Origin: Alphaproteobacteria bacterium HT1-32 | GTDB lineage: Bacteria > Pseudomonadota > Alphaproteobacteria > Rhodospirillales > HT1-32 | Direction: 5' to 3' | Length of the DNA stretch: 64,000 bases | NCBI GenBank assembly: GCA_009649675.1 | Contig: WJPL01000001.1 | Span: 578,469-642,468, forward strand | Shown: piece after piece, positions 26,798 to 35,502 of the stretch | How positions within the stretch are numbered: the stretch's first letter is position 1 | Layout: every line of letters starts with the position of its first letter | Position numbers and translations under genes: made by a program | Notes under the pieces: generated by a model | What the model was told of the DNA's origin: nothing | Databases searched by the model: none | What the model saw: only the letters and a program-made list of their open reading frames with translations

Positions 26798-27742
26798 ATG
26801 CAGAACATCTTCACTCACCCGCTCATCGCCCCTCTCGCCGCCCTGTCTCTGCTCGCGGCCTCCCCGGCCGCAGCACATGGCGTGAAACATGCCCATCAGG
26901 TGGCACAGGGAAGCTCTGAAGTTGCCATCGAGGCAGTGAAGCTGAACAGCAGCCTGACCCTGCTGTCAGGCGTCAACGGATTTACCGGAGGCAATGTACT
27001 GGTCTCGAACGGGATCGACGGGATGCTGGTGATTGATGATAAAATTCCCGAGATGACCGACAAGCTGATCGAAGAACTGAGCAAGATCGGCGATATGGAC
27101 AGGCTGAAATTCGTGCTGAACACGCACTGGCATTTCGACCATGCCGGCGGCAATGCCGAACTGGGCAAGACCGCCACCATCATCGCCCATACCAATACCC
27201 GCAAACGCCTGTCGACCGAACAGAAGCTGGACGCCTTCAAGATGGTGCTGCCGCCCAGCCCGAAAAGCGCCCTGCCGGTCATCACCTTCGATCAGAGCCT
27301 GTCGGTTCATTTCAATGGTGAGGAACTCAAGCTGATGCATTTCCCCGCCAGCCATACGGATACGGATGCGGTGATCTATTTCAGCAAGTCCAACCTGCTG
27401 CATACCGGTGATCTGTTTTTCAACGGCATGTTCCCGTTCGTTGACGTACAGAACGGTGGCAATGTGCTGAACCTGACAAAATCAGTTGCCCGGCTGATCG
27501 AGACGTATCCGGAAAACACGAAAATTGTCCCCGGTCACGGCCCGGTCGCCAACATGCGCGACCTCCGTGCCTTCCACAAAATGCTGACGGTGACCACGGC
27601 CAATGTTGTCGCAATGGCTGATGCCGGCAAAACTCTGGACGAGATCAAGGCAGCCGGCGTCCCTAAAGAATATGAGAAGTGGGGCGCCATTATCGATGCG
27701 GCGACCTGGAACAGCCTGATCCATGCCAGCCTGAAGAAATAG
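26798..27742 (+). CDS. Secreted metallo-beta-lactamase-fold hydrolase
   Basis: A 314-residue protein from the ATG at 26798. The signal peptide ends at SPAAAHG (about residue 27). The zinc motif HxHxDH is His110, His112, Asp114, His115 (THWHFDHAGGN); further ligand blocks are FPASHTDTDAV, LLHTGDLFF and IVPGHGPVA. The arrangement is that of exported MBL-fold hydrolases annotated broadly as metallo-hydrolases; beta-lactamase activity is not implied. It is divergent from the glxA-type gene across the inverted repeat, so co-regulation is possible. Confidence 0.91.
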   Translation: MQNIFTHPLIAPLAALSLLAASPAAAHGVKHAHQVAQGSSEVAIEAVKLNSSLTLLSGVNGFTGGNVLVSNGIDGMLVIDDKIPEMTDKLIEELSKIGDMDRLKFVLNTHWHFDHAGGNAELGKTATIIAHTNTRKRLSTEQKLDAFKMVLPPSPKSALPVITFDQSLSVHFNGEELKLMHFPASHTDTDAVIYFSKSNLLHTGDLFFNGMFPFVDVQNGGNVLNLTKSVARLIETYPENTKIVPGHGPVANMRDLRAFHKMLTVTTANVVAMADAGKTLDEIKAAGVPKEYEKWGAIIDAATWNSLIHASLKK

Positions 27743-27895
27743 TCAGGGGTGGCTCAGGACGATCCGGATGTCGTGGCTTACCCGTTCAGCAAACGGATCA
27801 TTTTCATTGCCTATCGATGCAATTCATACAATCGAATTCATCAATTACCCTTCATGGCCTAGTTTCCTGTCAGCACTCACAGCAGGAACACAGCC

Positions 27896-28339
27896 ATGCA
27901 AACCCGGAACCTGACCACCACCCACCTTCAGCCAGAACCCTTTTCAGTGCCCCGGTCCATTTCCCGGACGGGTTGGCTGGCTTTGGGTTATCTGCTGTTT
28001 AGCATTGGTATTCTCGGCATGTTTCTGCCGGTCATGCCGACGACGGTTTTCTGGATACTGGCTGCGGGCTGTTTTCTGAAATCATCACCGGCAATGTATC
28101 AGCGGATCATCACATCCCCCCGATATGGCCGTGCCGTCCGGGACATGGTTGAGGACGGGATTGTCTCGCAACCGGCCAAGATCGCTGCCGTCTGCGGCAT
28201 GGCCGTTGGTGCACTGGTGCTGTTACTGACACCCGCCCCCGCCATGGCGAAGCTGATTGGTTGTGGTGTCATCGCCGTCTCCGCGATGATCGTGACCAGC
28301 CGGCCTTCGGCCCGCCCGGGGGCCGCCAAGGCGAACTGA
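27896..28339 (+). CDS. DUF454 (YbaN-like) inner-membrane protein
   Basis: A 147-residue membrane protein with the DUF454 pattern. The N-terminal block GWLALGYLLFSIGILGMFLP is followed by VMPTTVFWILAAGCFLKSSP, RYGRAVRDMVEDG, and two C-terminal helices (AAVCGMAVGALVLLL and IGCGVIAVSAMIV). Function is unknown; E. coli YbaN is the reference member. The ATG at 27896 follows CAGGAACACAGCC. Monocistronic. Confidence 0.88.
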   Translation: MQTRNLTTTHLQPEPFSVPRSISRTGWLALGYLLFSIGILGMFLPVMPTTVFWILAAGCFLKSSPAMYQRIITSPRYGRAVRDMVEDGIVSQPAKIAAVCGMAVGALVLLLTPAPAMAKLIGCGVIAVSAMIVTSRPSARPGAAKAN

Positions 28340-28441
28340 GCGCGCCCCGGCAATAACAATACGCCCTTTCAGTCGCGGCCCATCCTTTTGCTTTTCCTTC
28401 GCTGACGCGCCGCGTCAGAATGCCGGAAAGAGGAGCGCAGG

Positions 28442-29587
28442 ATGACACGACTGAGAGACTATAACAGAAGCCTGATTGGCCAGCCCGGCAGCCGCCAGCA
28501 GATTGAAACACCGGCACTGGTGGTCGATCTGGATGCCCTGCAAACCAATATTGACGGCATGCAGGCCTTTGCCACGGCAGGGGGATTCAACATCCGGCCG
28601 CATGGCAAGACCCATAAATGTGCAGAAATTGCCCGCCGGCAGATGGCGGCAGGTGCCGTCGGGGTTTGCGCGGCAAAGCTGGGCGAGGCCGAAGTGTTCG
28701 CCGCAGGCGGCGTCGGGCAGGTTCTGCTGACCTCACCTGTCGTGGCACCGGGCCGGATCAGCCGCCTGCTGGATCTCGCCGCGGCGCATCCCGATATCAT
28801 TACCGTTGCCGATGACCCCGAGAATGTCGCCGCGCTGAATGCCGCAGCACTGAGCCGGGGCGTTATCCTGAATCTGCTGGTCGATGTTGATGCCGGGTTT
28901 CACCGGTTTGGCACGGAATCTCCCGCAGCGGCCTGCGCACTGGCACAACAGATTGCCGATGCTCCGGCGCTGCGACTGCGCGGTGTTCAGGGCTATGCCG
29001 GAGACGTACAGCATATTGCTAATTTTGAAGAACGGCGGATTGAGTCGGAAAAACGTATCCGCATGCTGGGTGCTGCGCGTGACGCCATTCGCGCCGCCGG
29101 GCTGGAATGCGACATTGTTACCGGCGGCGGTACCGGCACCCACGCCATCGACCCGGCACTTGGCATTCTGACGGACGTACAGGTCGGTTCCTACATATTT
29201 TCAGACGTACAGTACGATCATGTCGAGCTGCGGGCGACCGACAACCACCCCTTCCGCAACGCCCTGTTCGTCTATACCCGTGTTGTCAGCGCCCGCCATG
29301 ACGGCTTTGCCACCACTGATGCCGGGTCGAAAGGCTTTTCGACCGAAGACTACCCGCCACAGATTGTTGCGGGTGTCCCATCCGGATCAGTCTACAGCAT
29401 CTTCGGTGACGAATTCGGCAAGGTAACGCTGCCGGATCCGGCCGCCCGTCTGCCCCTGAACAGTCTGATCGAATGCGTCATCCCACATTGCGACCCGACC
29501 CTGAACCTTTATGACGACCTCTATATCGTCTCCGGCGATAAGCTGGTTGATATCTGGGCCATTGAAGGACGCGGTGGTGCCGGTTAG
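28442..29587 (+). CDS. DSD1-family PLP-dependent aldolase / D-threonine aldolase-like enzyme
   Basis: A 381-residue alanine-racemase-fold type III PLP enzyme. The PLP lysine lies in NIRPHGKTHKCAEI (Lys near residue 60). The conserved TPALVVDLDAL start and the C-terminal metal-binding segment VIPHCDPTLNLYDDLY (His and Cys ligands) match D-threonine aldolases and 3-hydroxy-D-aspartate aldolases or dehydratases. These cleave or dehydrate beta-hydroxy-D-amino acids. AGGAG precedes the ATG at 28442. It is convergent with the GS-like gene across an inverted-repeat element, so it may or may not belong to that catabolic unit. Confidence 0.92.
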   Translation: MTRLRDYNRSLIGQPGSRQQIETPALVVDLDALQTNIDGMQAFATAGGFNIRPHGKTHKCAEIARRQMAAGAVGVCAAKLGEAEVFAAGGVGQVLLTSPVVAPGRISRLLDLAAAHPDIITVADDPENVAALNAAALSRGVILNLLVDVDAGFHRFGTESPAAACALAQQIADAPALRLRGVQGYAGDVQHIANFEERRIESEKRIRMLGAARDAIRAAGLECDIVTGGGTGTHAIDPALGILTDVQVGSYIFSDVQYDHVELRATDNHPFRNALFVYTRVVSARHDGFATTDAGSKGFSTEDYPPQIVAGVPSGSVYSIFGDEFGKVTLPDPAARLPLNSLIECVIPHCDPTLNLYDDLYIVSGDKLVDIWAIEGRGGAG

Positions 29588-29655
29588 GCGGATCAGATTC
29601 CGATCTGCCCGGCGATGACTGTACTGACTATTCCTGAAGGCTGGCCGTTGCTGCC

Positions 29656-29750
29656 ATCCTTCGAGACGGCGCATGGCGCCTCCTCAGGATGAGGCGGTAT
29701 TAAATATATAACCTCATCCTGAGGAGCGCTGAAAGCGCGTCTCGAAGGAT
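29656..29750. repeat. 95-bp imperfect inverted-repeat element
   Basis: Two 39-base arms (29656-29694 and 29712-29750) are near-perfect reverse complements around an AT-rich centre. Each carries the motifs ATCCTTCGAGACG and CCTCATCCTGAGGA, which I recognise as a very common dispersed palindrome in alphaproteobacterial genomes. It fills the gap between two convergent genes, ends 3 bases before the GS-like stop, and could fold into a long hairpin that terminates or protects both mRNAs. Confidence 0.85.
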
Positions 29751-29752
29751 CC

Positions 29753-31219
29753 TCAGAACAGCTGGAAATATTCCTGATGTTCCCATTCCGAGATTTCTGA
29801 CAGATAGCGGTTGATCTCGAATTTCTTGATTTCCAGCAGGTAATCAATGAACGGACTGCCCATCTGGGCACGCCAGAAGTCGCTGGCCGCCAGCGCGTCA
29901 ACAGCTTCCAGCAATGTCTGGGGCAGGCGGACGGCATCGCTGCTATAGGGATTGTCGACCGGTTTCGGCGGTGTCAGACCGCGCTCTATGCCATCCAGCC
30001 CGGCCAGCATCTGCGAGGCGAGATAGAGATAGGGGTTCGCTGCCGGTTCACCGACCCGGTTTTCCACCCGTGTTCCCGGATCACCCGGACCGCCGATTGC
30101 CCGAACCATGGCCCCCTTGTTGTCACGGCCCCATTGTATCCGGTCCGGCGCCAGCGCATGCGGGCGGTAACGGCGGTAACCGTTGACAGTCGGTGTCGTG
30201 AACACACAACTGCCCGCCGCATGTTCCAGCAGCCCGGCCACAAACTGACGGCCTGTCGGGGAGAGCAACTCGCCTTCCGTTTCGGCCATGAAAACATTAC
30301 GTCCGGTCTTCAGGTCCACCAGCGACTGATGCAGGTGCCAGCCATTGGCGAACAGGTTCTCGACCTTCGGGCGGCACATGAAAGTGGCGTGATAGCCGTG
30401 GCGACGACAGATCTGTTTCACCGCGCTGCGGAACAGGATCATGTTATCCGCATGTTCGATGCCACTGGCCGGTGCGAAGGTGAACTCGCACTGGCTCGGC
30501 CCGAATTCAGCCTCGATGGACCGCACGGGCAAGCCCAGTTTCTGGACATCACGGCGGATCATATCGAGCACCGGCTCCAGCTCGTCGTAATTCTGTTCCG
30601 ACAGATAGCGGAAACCCTGTGCCAGCAGTTCGGTCTGCGGCGGTTTGCCCGGCTGCACCGCATCGGACGGACGCAGCGCCGGGTCGGTCAGTTTCAGAAC
30701 CGTGAATTCCACTTCCAGACCGGCAACGTAATCATAGCCGGCAGCCGCCATCTTTGCCGCCGCCATCTGACCGATGGCCCGGGTCGAGAAGGGAATCCGT
30801 CCCCCCGTGGTGAAATTGATGTCGCAGAGCATCCAGCCGGAATGTGGCGACCAGGGCAGGATACGGAAAGTCGCGGGGTCCGGCACCATGATGAAATCAC
30901 CAGCGCCCTCCCATGCCTGATCCCCGAGACCGCCGCCTTCGCTCCAGACCGGAAAGACCGTGCGGTGGGAGGTGTCTTTCAGAATCAGCGTCGTGGTCAT
31001 CGAACAGCCGTTGGCCAGCACCGCCGACAACTGTTCCACCGGGATGGTCTTGCCATGCAGAACGCCATGCTGATCCGCAAAGGACAGGCGGATGACCTCC
31101 AGCCCCGCGGCTTTCGCCTGTGCAATGACTTCGCGGGCACGTGCTTCGCCATCAGCGTCGCGCAATCCGTGCCGGGCGACGAAACCGTCGGAACCCAATC
31201 CTGCATTCGGTGTACTCAA
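29753..31219 (-). CDS. Glutamine synthetase-like ATP-dependent ligase (gamma-glutamylamide synthetase type)
   Basis: A 488-residue member of the glutamine synthetase superfamily. The N-terminal beta-grasp part (about 30-130) precedes the catalytic domain with EVEFTVLKL, EFGPSQCEFTFAP, NGWHLHQSLVD and RYRPHALAPDRIQWG, so metal and ATP sites appear intact. Sequence and context do not fit the housekeeping GlnA; the family includes gamma-glutamyl-anilide, -isopropylamide and -polyamine synthetases that join glutamate to an amine. It begins at TTG 31219 with AAGGAT upstream, 79 bases after the Rieske oxygenase gene on the same strand, which points to an amine-catabolic role. Confidence 0.9.
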   Translation of the reverse strand: MSTPNAGLGSDGFVARHGLRDADGEARAREVIAQAKAAGLEVIRLSFADQHGVLHGKTIPVEQLSAVLANGCSMTTTLILKDTSHRTVFPVWSEGGGLGDQAWEGAGDFIMVPDPATFRILPWSPHSGWMLCDINFTTGGRIPFSTRAIGQMAAAKMAAAGYDYVAGLEVEFTVLKLTDPALRPSDAVQPGKPPQTELLAQGFRYLSEQNYDELEPVLDMIRRDVQKLGLPVRSIEAEFGPSQCEFTFAPASGIEHADNMILFRSAVKQICRRHGYHATFMCRPKVENLFANGWHLHQSLVDLKTGRNVFMAETEGELLSPTGRQFVAGLLEHAAGSCVFTTPTVNGYRRYRPHALAPDRIQWGRDNKGAMVRAIGGPGDPGTRVENRVGEPAANPYLYLASQMLAGLDGIERGLTPPKPVDNPYSSDAVRLPQTLLEAVDALAASDFWRAQMGSPFIDYLLEIKKFEINRYLSEISEWEHQEYFQLF

Positions 31220-31298
31220 GAGACTATCCTTATCTGGGCCAGCACTGGCCGGATCATAAATCGGAAAGGGCCGGTATTACACCAGGACTCGTAGCGCC

Positions 31299-32615
31299 CT
31301 AACCCTGGCACCAGGAACAGGCATCACGACGTTTCTGGTCCTGCAAGGTCCAGGACCCTTCCCAGTCATCGGTCGGTGCGATGGTGTCGATGGCGATCGG
31401 GCCGGTAATGGCTGCTGCCGTATCCCCATCCACCAGCAGGGGCAACGCCCGATCTTCGCCCTCAACCGTGGCCTTGATGGCAAGACGTAGCTGACGCCTG
31501 TTGCGGGTGATCGCCTTGTCGGTAACACCCAGATGCTCTTTCGTGCGGTCCTGAATCGGGCCGGGCGATTCAACAGCCCACTGGTCATGTACATTGATGT
31601 CCATCCCCATGCCCGTATAGGTCATGCTGGCCTGTTCCTCCGCGTCATAACCATAGTTGTTCGATTTGTTCTTGCCTGGAATATAATCCGGCAGGGAATA
31701 GAGTTCGAGGCGCTGGCGGCGCATCAGCTCATGGTCCACCGGGGCCCCGAAGCTGGTGAAGATGGCATACCAGTAGGAATGCGTGTCATCGACCGGCACA
31801 TGCCACTGGGTAATGGTCATTTCATTGCTCATCGGAATCACGATGGCCTGCGGAAAGATGTGGTTGGTGATCCGGACATGGGTCCGGCCATCGGTCATAT
31901 GCCGCAGCGAGGTGATGCGCATGCCATAGTCAGTTTCATCGACATTGATATCGGGTCGCGGATAGTCGCGCAGGATCTGCGTCATCGGGATATCGGTATC
32001 ACCCGCCTTGTCCTTGAACTGCTTGCCGTAACTTTCAGCCGGGTCTTCATCTTCCAGATAGCGATGCAGGAAAGAGGCATGCGCCGGATCGATACCGACC
32101 TCCGTGGCCTGCAGCCAGTTACATTCCATGAACCCCTTGAAGGCGAAAACATGGCTGTGCGGTGCGGCAAAGCAGTCGAAGGCCGGGAAAGGCGGCGGAT
32201 CGCCTGGCCCCATATAGGCAAAGATGATGCCGCTGCGTTCCACACAGGGATAGGCTGTATGATTGATCCGTTTGTGAAAACTGCTGCCTTCCGGTTCCGC
32301 CGGCTGCTCCAGACAGGCCCCTTTTTCATCAAACAACCAGCCATGGAACGGACAGCGCAGACCGCCATCTTCCAGCCGTCCGTAACACAGATCGGCCCCG
32401 CGATGCGGGCAATGCCGGTCGATCAGGCCGTAACCGCCATCTTCAGTGCGGAACAGCACCAGCCGTTCGCCCATCAGATTGACCTCGCGCACCGGACGGT
32501 TGCCCGCCAGTTCATCGACCAGCGCCGCCGGCTGCCAGTACCGGCGCAGCAGCGCCCCGCCAGGCGTACCCGGCCCGACCTGTGTCAATGTGGCGTTCTC
32601 TTCAGCACTCATCAT
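31299..32615 (-). CDS. Rieske non-heme iron oxygenase, large subunit (phthalate-dioxygenase type)
   Basis: A 438-residue oxygenase alpha subunit. The Rieske [2Fe-2S] ligands are Cys69, His71, Cys88 and His91 (CPHRGADLC...CPFHGW). The mononuclear-iron region shows Asp176, His179 and His184 (GIDPAHASFLHRY). Length and the N-terminal GTPGGALLRRYWQP match the phthalate 4,5-dioxygenase group, which works without a beta subunit. It needs an electron-donating reductase, and none is encoded nearby. The start is 32615 after GGAAGGAAGGG. It is divergent from the IclR gene and upstream of the GS-like ligase. Confidence 0.94.
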   Translation of the reverse strand: MMSAEENATLTQVGPGTPGGALLRRYWQPAALVDELAGNRPVREVNLMGERLVLFRTEDGGYGLIDRHCPHRGADLCYGRLEDGGLRCPFHGWLFDEKGACLEQPAEPEGSSFHKRINHTAYPCVERSGIIFAYMGPGDPPPFPAFDCFAAPHSHVFAFKGFMECNWLQATEVGIDPAHASFLHRYLEDEDPAESYGKQFKDKAGDTDIPMTQILRDYPRPDINVDETDYGMRITSLRHMTDGRTHVRITNHIFPQAIVIPMSNEMTITQWHVPVDDTHSYWYAIFTSFGAPVDHELMRRQRLELYSLPDYIPGKNKSNNYGYDAEEQASMTYTGMGMDINVHDQWAVESPGPIQDRTKEHLGVTDKAITRNRRQLRLAIKATVEGEDRALPLLVDGDTAAAITGPIAIDTIAPTDDWEGSWTLQDQKRRDACSWCQG

Positions 32616-32676
32616 GGCGGTGACCCTTCCTTCCGACAGGAACCGGTTTTCCGATAAACCGGGATCATAAATAAAT

Positions 32677-32691
32677 GTTCGATTATCGAAC
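32677..32691. promoter_or_regulatory. IclR-type operator candidate
   Basis: GTTCGATTATCGAAC is a perfect palindrome (6-bp arms, TTA centre) in the AT-rich region between the divergent Rieske and IclR genes. It closely resembles the GTTCGATAATCGCAC sequence recognised by PcaR-type IclR regulators in pseudomonads. A looser GATATTCGATTAAT follows near 32708-32721, towards the iclR start. Confidence 0.7.
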
Positions 32692-32745
32692 TAATGTACG
32701 ATAATATGATATTCGATTAATCTTCCGCTGAAAACTGTATTCTCC

Positions 32746-33513
32746 ATGCCCGATCCTGATGACAAGGAATTCGCCAAGACTCTCGCCAAGGGGCTGGAGG
32801 TTCTGGCCGCCTTCGACCGCGAGACACCCGGCATGACCATCTCGGAAGTGGCAAACCGGTTCGGCTTCAACCGCGCGGTGGCGCGACGCATCGTCCGCAC
32901 ACTGGAGATCCTGGGTTATCTGAAACAGGAACGCCGGGTCTATTCCCTGACGCCACGCGTGCTGCGACTCGGTTACGGCTATCTGGCCTCAAACAAGGTC
33001 GGGAATGTCATTCACCCCATCCTGAAACAGGTGACTGCAGAAATTGACGAGCCCTGTTCCATGGGCGTCCTTGATGGCAATGAAGTGGTCTATGTGGCCC
33101 ATTCTCCCGGTGAACAGCGACACTTCTCGGTCGGCCTGACAGTTGGCAGCCGTCTGCCCCTGCTGACCACGGCCACCGGCCGGGCCCTGCTGAGCCGGCT
33201 GCCCGAAGACCATACCAAGTCATTGATTCAAGAGGCTCCCCTTGACCGGGAAACCCCGAAGACAGAAATGAACCGGGAACGCATCACCACCCTGATTACC
33301 GAAGCACGACAGCAGGGCTATGCCTATGCCGAGGATGAGGTGGAGATAGGCCTGGCCTCTGTCGCCGTGCCTGTGGTCAGTGCAGCGGGGGTGCTGATCG
33401 GTGCCATCAACGTGGTGGTCAACAACGGACGTGTTGATGAATCGACGCTGCGCAGCGACTATGCCGGCAGCTTGAAACGATGCGCGGTCCATCTCGCGGC
33501 GGCGCTCGGGTGA
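32746..33513 (+). CDS. IclR-family transcriptional regulator (PcaR/PobR-like)
   Basis: A 255-residue regulator with an N-terminal winged helix-turn-helix (about 12-70; MTISEVANRFGFNRAVARRIVRTLEILGYL) and a C-terminal IclR effector domain (about 85-255; GVLDGNEVVYVAHSPGEQRHFSVGLTVGSRLPLLTTATGRALLS). The long N-terminal match and ADEDEVEIGLASVAVPV-like region fit the PcaR/PcaU/PobR branch, which senses aromatic acids. Divergent from the Rieske gene with a palindrome in between, it very likely controls the oxygenase/ligase operon. Confidence 0.94.
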   Translation: MPDPDDKEFAKTLAKGLEVLAAFDRETPGMTISEVANRFGFNRAVARRIVRTLEILGYLKQERRVYSLTPRVLRLGYGYLASNKVGNVIHPILKQVTAEIDEPCSMGVLDGNEVVYVAHSPGEQRHFSVGLTVGSRLPLLTTATGRALLSRLPEDHTKSLIQEAPLDRETPKTEMNRERITTLITEARQQGYAYAEDEVEIGLASVAVPVVSAAGVLIGAINVVVNNGRVDESTLRSDYAGSLKRCAVHLAAALG

Positions 33514-33577
33514 GCGGGGAAAAGACATATGCTGCAGGTGAACGTGGCCAACAGGCCGCGCAACAGAGCAGGCTGGC

Positions 33578-34201
33578 ATGGCTGAAACCGGCAACAAACC
33601 GGATGACACTGCCGGGCTGCCCGACTTTCTGAAAGATCTGGCGCTCCCGGACGGGCTGGCGGTCCTTAATGACGAGCTTGAACCGGAGACCATGCCGCCG
33701 GTTGAGGATGCAGACGAAGACGACGACGCCAACCCGCCACAGACTGATGTAACAGCCCCGTCCGAAGCAAAGCCGGAAGCTGACCCGTTCGTGATCGATC
33801 AGGTTGATGAAGGCTCCGGCCTCTATGGCCCCCATTTTCCACAACTGAAACCCATCGGTGACCCGGACCAGTTGCAGCGCATGGTGATCCGGATAGAAGA
33901 AGGCTTCAAATCCGGCGACCGGCTGGAAATCACCGATCTGGAGATCATCCCCGGCGAAAGCGATGCCACTGTGGCCGACATGCCAATCATCATTGAAGGT
34001 GGCCGGTTTGATGACAACACCCGGTCATTGATCCTGACCGGGCTGGCCTCACCCGAGGATTACGATCTCGTCGTCAGCCATGTTGCCCTGAGCTCTGTCG
34101 ATACAGAGAAGACCAACGGCAAGCGCATCCTGCGGATCACCGCAACCGATGGCACCGGCGCCAACTGGGACGCCCCCCTGCTGATCCTCGACGTCGACTA
34201 A
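33578..34201 (+). CDS. Hypothetical acidic protein with a single adhesin-like (cadherin-type) domain
   Basis: A 207-residue protein without signal peptide or membrane segment. Residues 1-90 are acidic, Pro-rich and probably disordered. Residues about 100-207 resemble one repeat from large RTX/adhesin proteins: GDRLEITD, a glycine-rich middle, LILTGLASPEDYDLVVSHVALSS and the terminal RILRITATDGTG...LLILDVD. Such repeats normally occur in long tandem arrays in secreted proteins. A lone copy on a non-exported-looking protein is unusual. The start at ATG 33578 is plausible (AGCAGGCTGGC upstream), and it may be cotranscribed with the iclR gene 64 bases before. Function unknown. Confidence 0.72.
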   Translation: MAETGNKPDDTAGLPDFLKDLALPDGLAVLNDELEPETMPPVEDADEDDDANPPQTDVTAPSEAKPEADPFVIDQVDEGSGLYGPHFPQLKPIGDPDQLQRMVIRIEEGFKSGDRLEITDLEIIPGESDATVADMPIIIEGGRFDDNTRSLILTGLASPEDYDLVVSHVALSSVDTEKTNGKRILRITATDGTGANWDAPLLILDVD

Positions 34202-34322
34202 TCCCGCCTTCGTCGTCCCGAAACTGGCCAGGCCGGGGTCCTCCTGCTTGGCCACAGATTCCGGATTGCCGACCTGGCGGTCGTCCGGGGGTGACGAAAG
34301 ACGACTGCCTCTCACATCATCT

Positions 34323-34408
34323 CATGTCATCCCGGCGCGGGCCGGGAACCAATTGTTCGCTGGCGTGGCGTTATGGCCGGGTCCCGGATCGGGGTCCGGG
34401 ATGACATG
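34323..34408. repeat. 86-bp palindromic element with 13-bp terminal inverted repeats
   Basis: CATGTCATCCCGG (34323-34335) and CCGGGATGACATG (34396-34408) are exact reverse complements, with further GC-rich complementarity inside. The TGTCATCCCGG ends are typical of widespread alphaproteobacterial intergenic repeats and are related to the small palindrome at 785-820. It sits between convergent genes ending at 34201 and 34424. Confidence 0.8.
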
Positions 34409-34423
34409 GGTTGATGATGACGG

Positions 34424-35383
34424 TCAGTTCTCGAACAGAGGCCCGCCCTGCGTCAGGCGCGGATCAAAGACTGACCAGCCGCTATGAGCCGCAAGGCTTT
34501 CCATGGCCAGCGAGCCGACCAGTGAGTTGCCCACATCATTCAGACCCGGCGACCAGACAGCAATGCTGGCCCGGCCCGGTGCGATGGCCAGAATGCCGCC
34601 GCCGACGCCACTCTTGCCCGGCAGGCCCACCCGAAAGGCGAAATCGCCGGAGGCATCGTAATGCCCGCAGGTCAGCATGATGGCATTGATACGCCTCGCC
34701 CGTTCAGGCCGGACAAAGGCCACACCATCCGCCGGATTGATCCCCCCGTTCGCCAGATAGAGGCCCGCTGTCGCCAGTTGCCGGCAGCTCATCCGCAGGG
34801 CACACTGGTGAAAATAGGTATCCAGAACATCACCGACATCCGACCGGATATTCCCGAAACCCCGCATGAAATGGGCAAGACTGGTATTGCGGTGGCCGGT
34901 CTCGGCCTCGGAGGCTGCAACTTCCTCGTCCATGGCAACGGTATCGTCACCGGTCAGATATTGCAGGGCCCCGACAATGCGTTTCTGTGCATCCTTCCGG
35001 CCAAAGGCCTGAACCAGCGCGTCGGTCACCACCAGCGCCCCCGCATTGATGAACGGATTACGCGGAATCCCCTTTTCACGTTCCAGCTGAACAATCGAGT
35101 TGAAGGAAGAACCGGATGGCTCGCGCCCGACATGTTGCCACAAATCCGCCCCGGCCAGTTCCAGCGCCAGACTGAGCGTAAAGACCTTGGAGACACTCTG
35201 GATCGAAAACGGCTCATCGGCGTCACCGATCACTGCCGTCTCGCCATCGCAGCCGATGATCGCCATGCCGAATTTCTCCGGGTCGACCTTCGCCAGTGCG
35301 GGAATATAATTCGCCACCCGGCCACTGCCGATAACCTCTTCGACATCCCGGTAGACACTGCGCGACAACTGCTCGAAATCCAT
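34424..35383 (-). CDS. glsA: Glutaminase A
   Basis: Hydrolyses glutamine to glutamate and ammonia. The 319 residues follow the serine-dependent beta-lactamase-like glutaminase family, with the SxxK motif at Ser63-Lys66 ([12 protein letters not shown]), [23 protein letters not shown] and the C-terminal [15 protein letters not shown]. The ATG at 35383 follows GAGGTGATT and gives the normal family length; a longer upstream frame would only extend into the divergent gene region. It lies close to a GS-like ligase island but is separated from it by two genes on the other strand. Confidence 0.95.
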   Translation of the reverse strand: MDFEQLSRSVYRDVEEVIGSGRVANYIPALAKVDPEKFGMAIIGCDGETAVIGDADEPFSIQSVSKVFTLSLALELAGADLWQHVGREPSGSSFNSIVQLEREKGIPRNPFINAGALVVTDALVQAFGRKDAQKRIVGALQYLTGDDTVAMDEEVAASEAETGHRNTSLAHFMRGFGNIRSDVGDVLDTYFHQCALRMSCRQLATAGLYLANGGINPADGVAFVRPERARRINAIMLTCGHYDASGDFAFRVGLPGKSGVGGGILAIAPGRASIAVWSPGLNDVGNSLVGSLAMESLAAHSGWSVFDPRLTQGGPLFEN

Positions 35384-35502
35384 AATCACCTCTCTGTAAC
35401 CCAACGCTCTTTCAGCTTTTTCGGGAGCGCCCGTACCTATATGTTGCCCCCTGCCGGGAAGATGCAACACCGCACAGCCCCGGCTTTTATATGAGCGAAA
35501 CC

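Noticed and set aside
29986-31294. Long plus-strand open frames (for example 30134-31294) opposite the GS-like gene
   Set aside because: They are antisense shadows of a well-recognised enzyme in GC-rich DNA and show no motif of their own.
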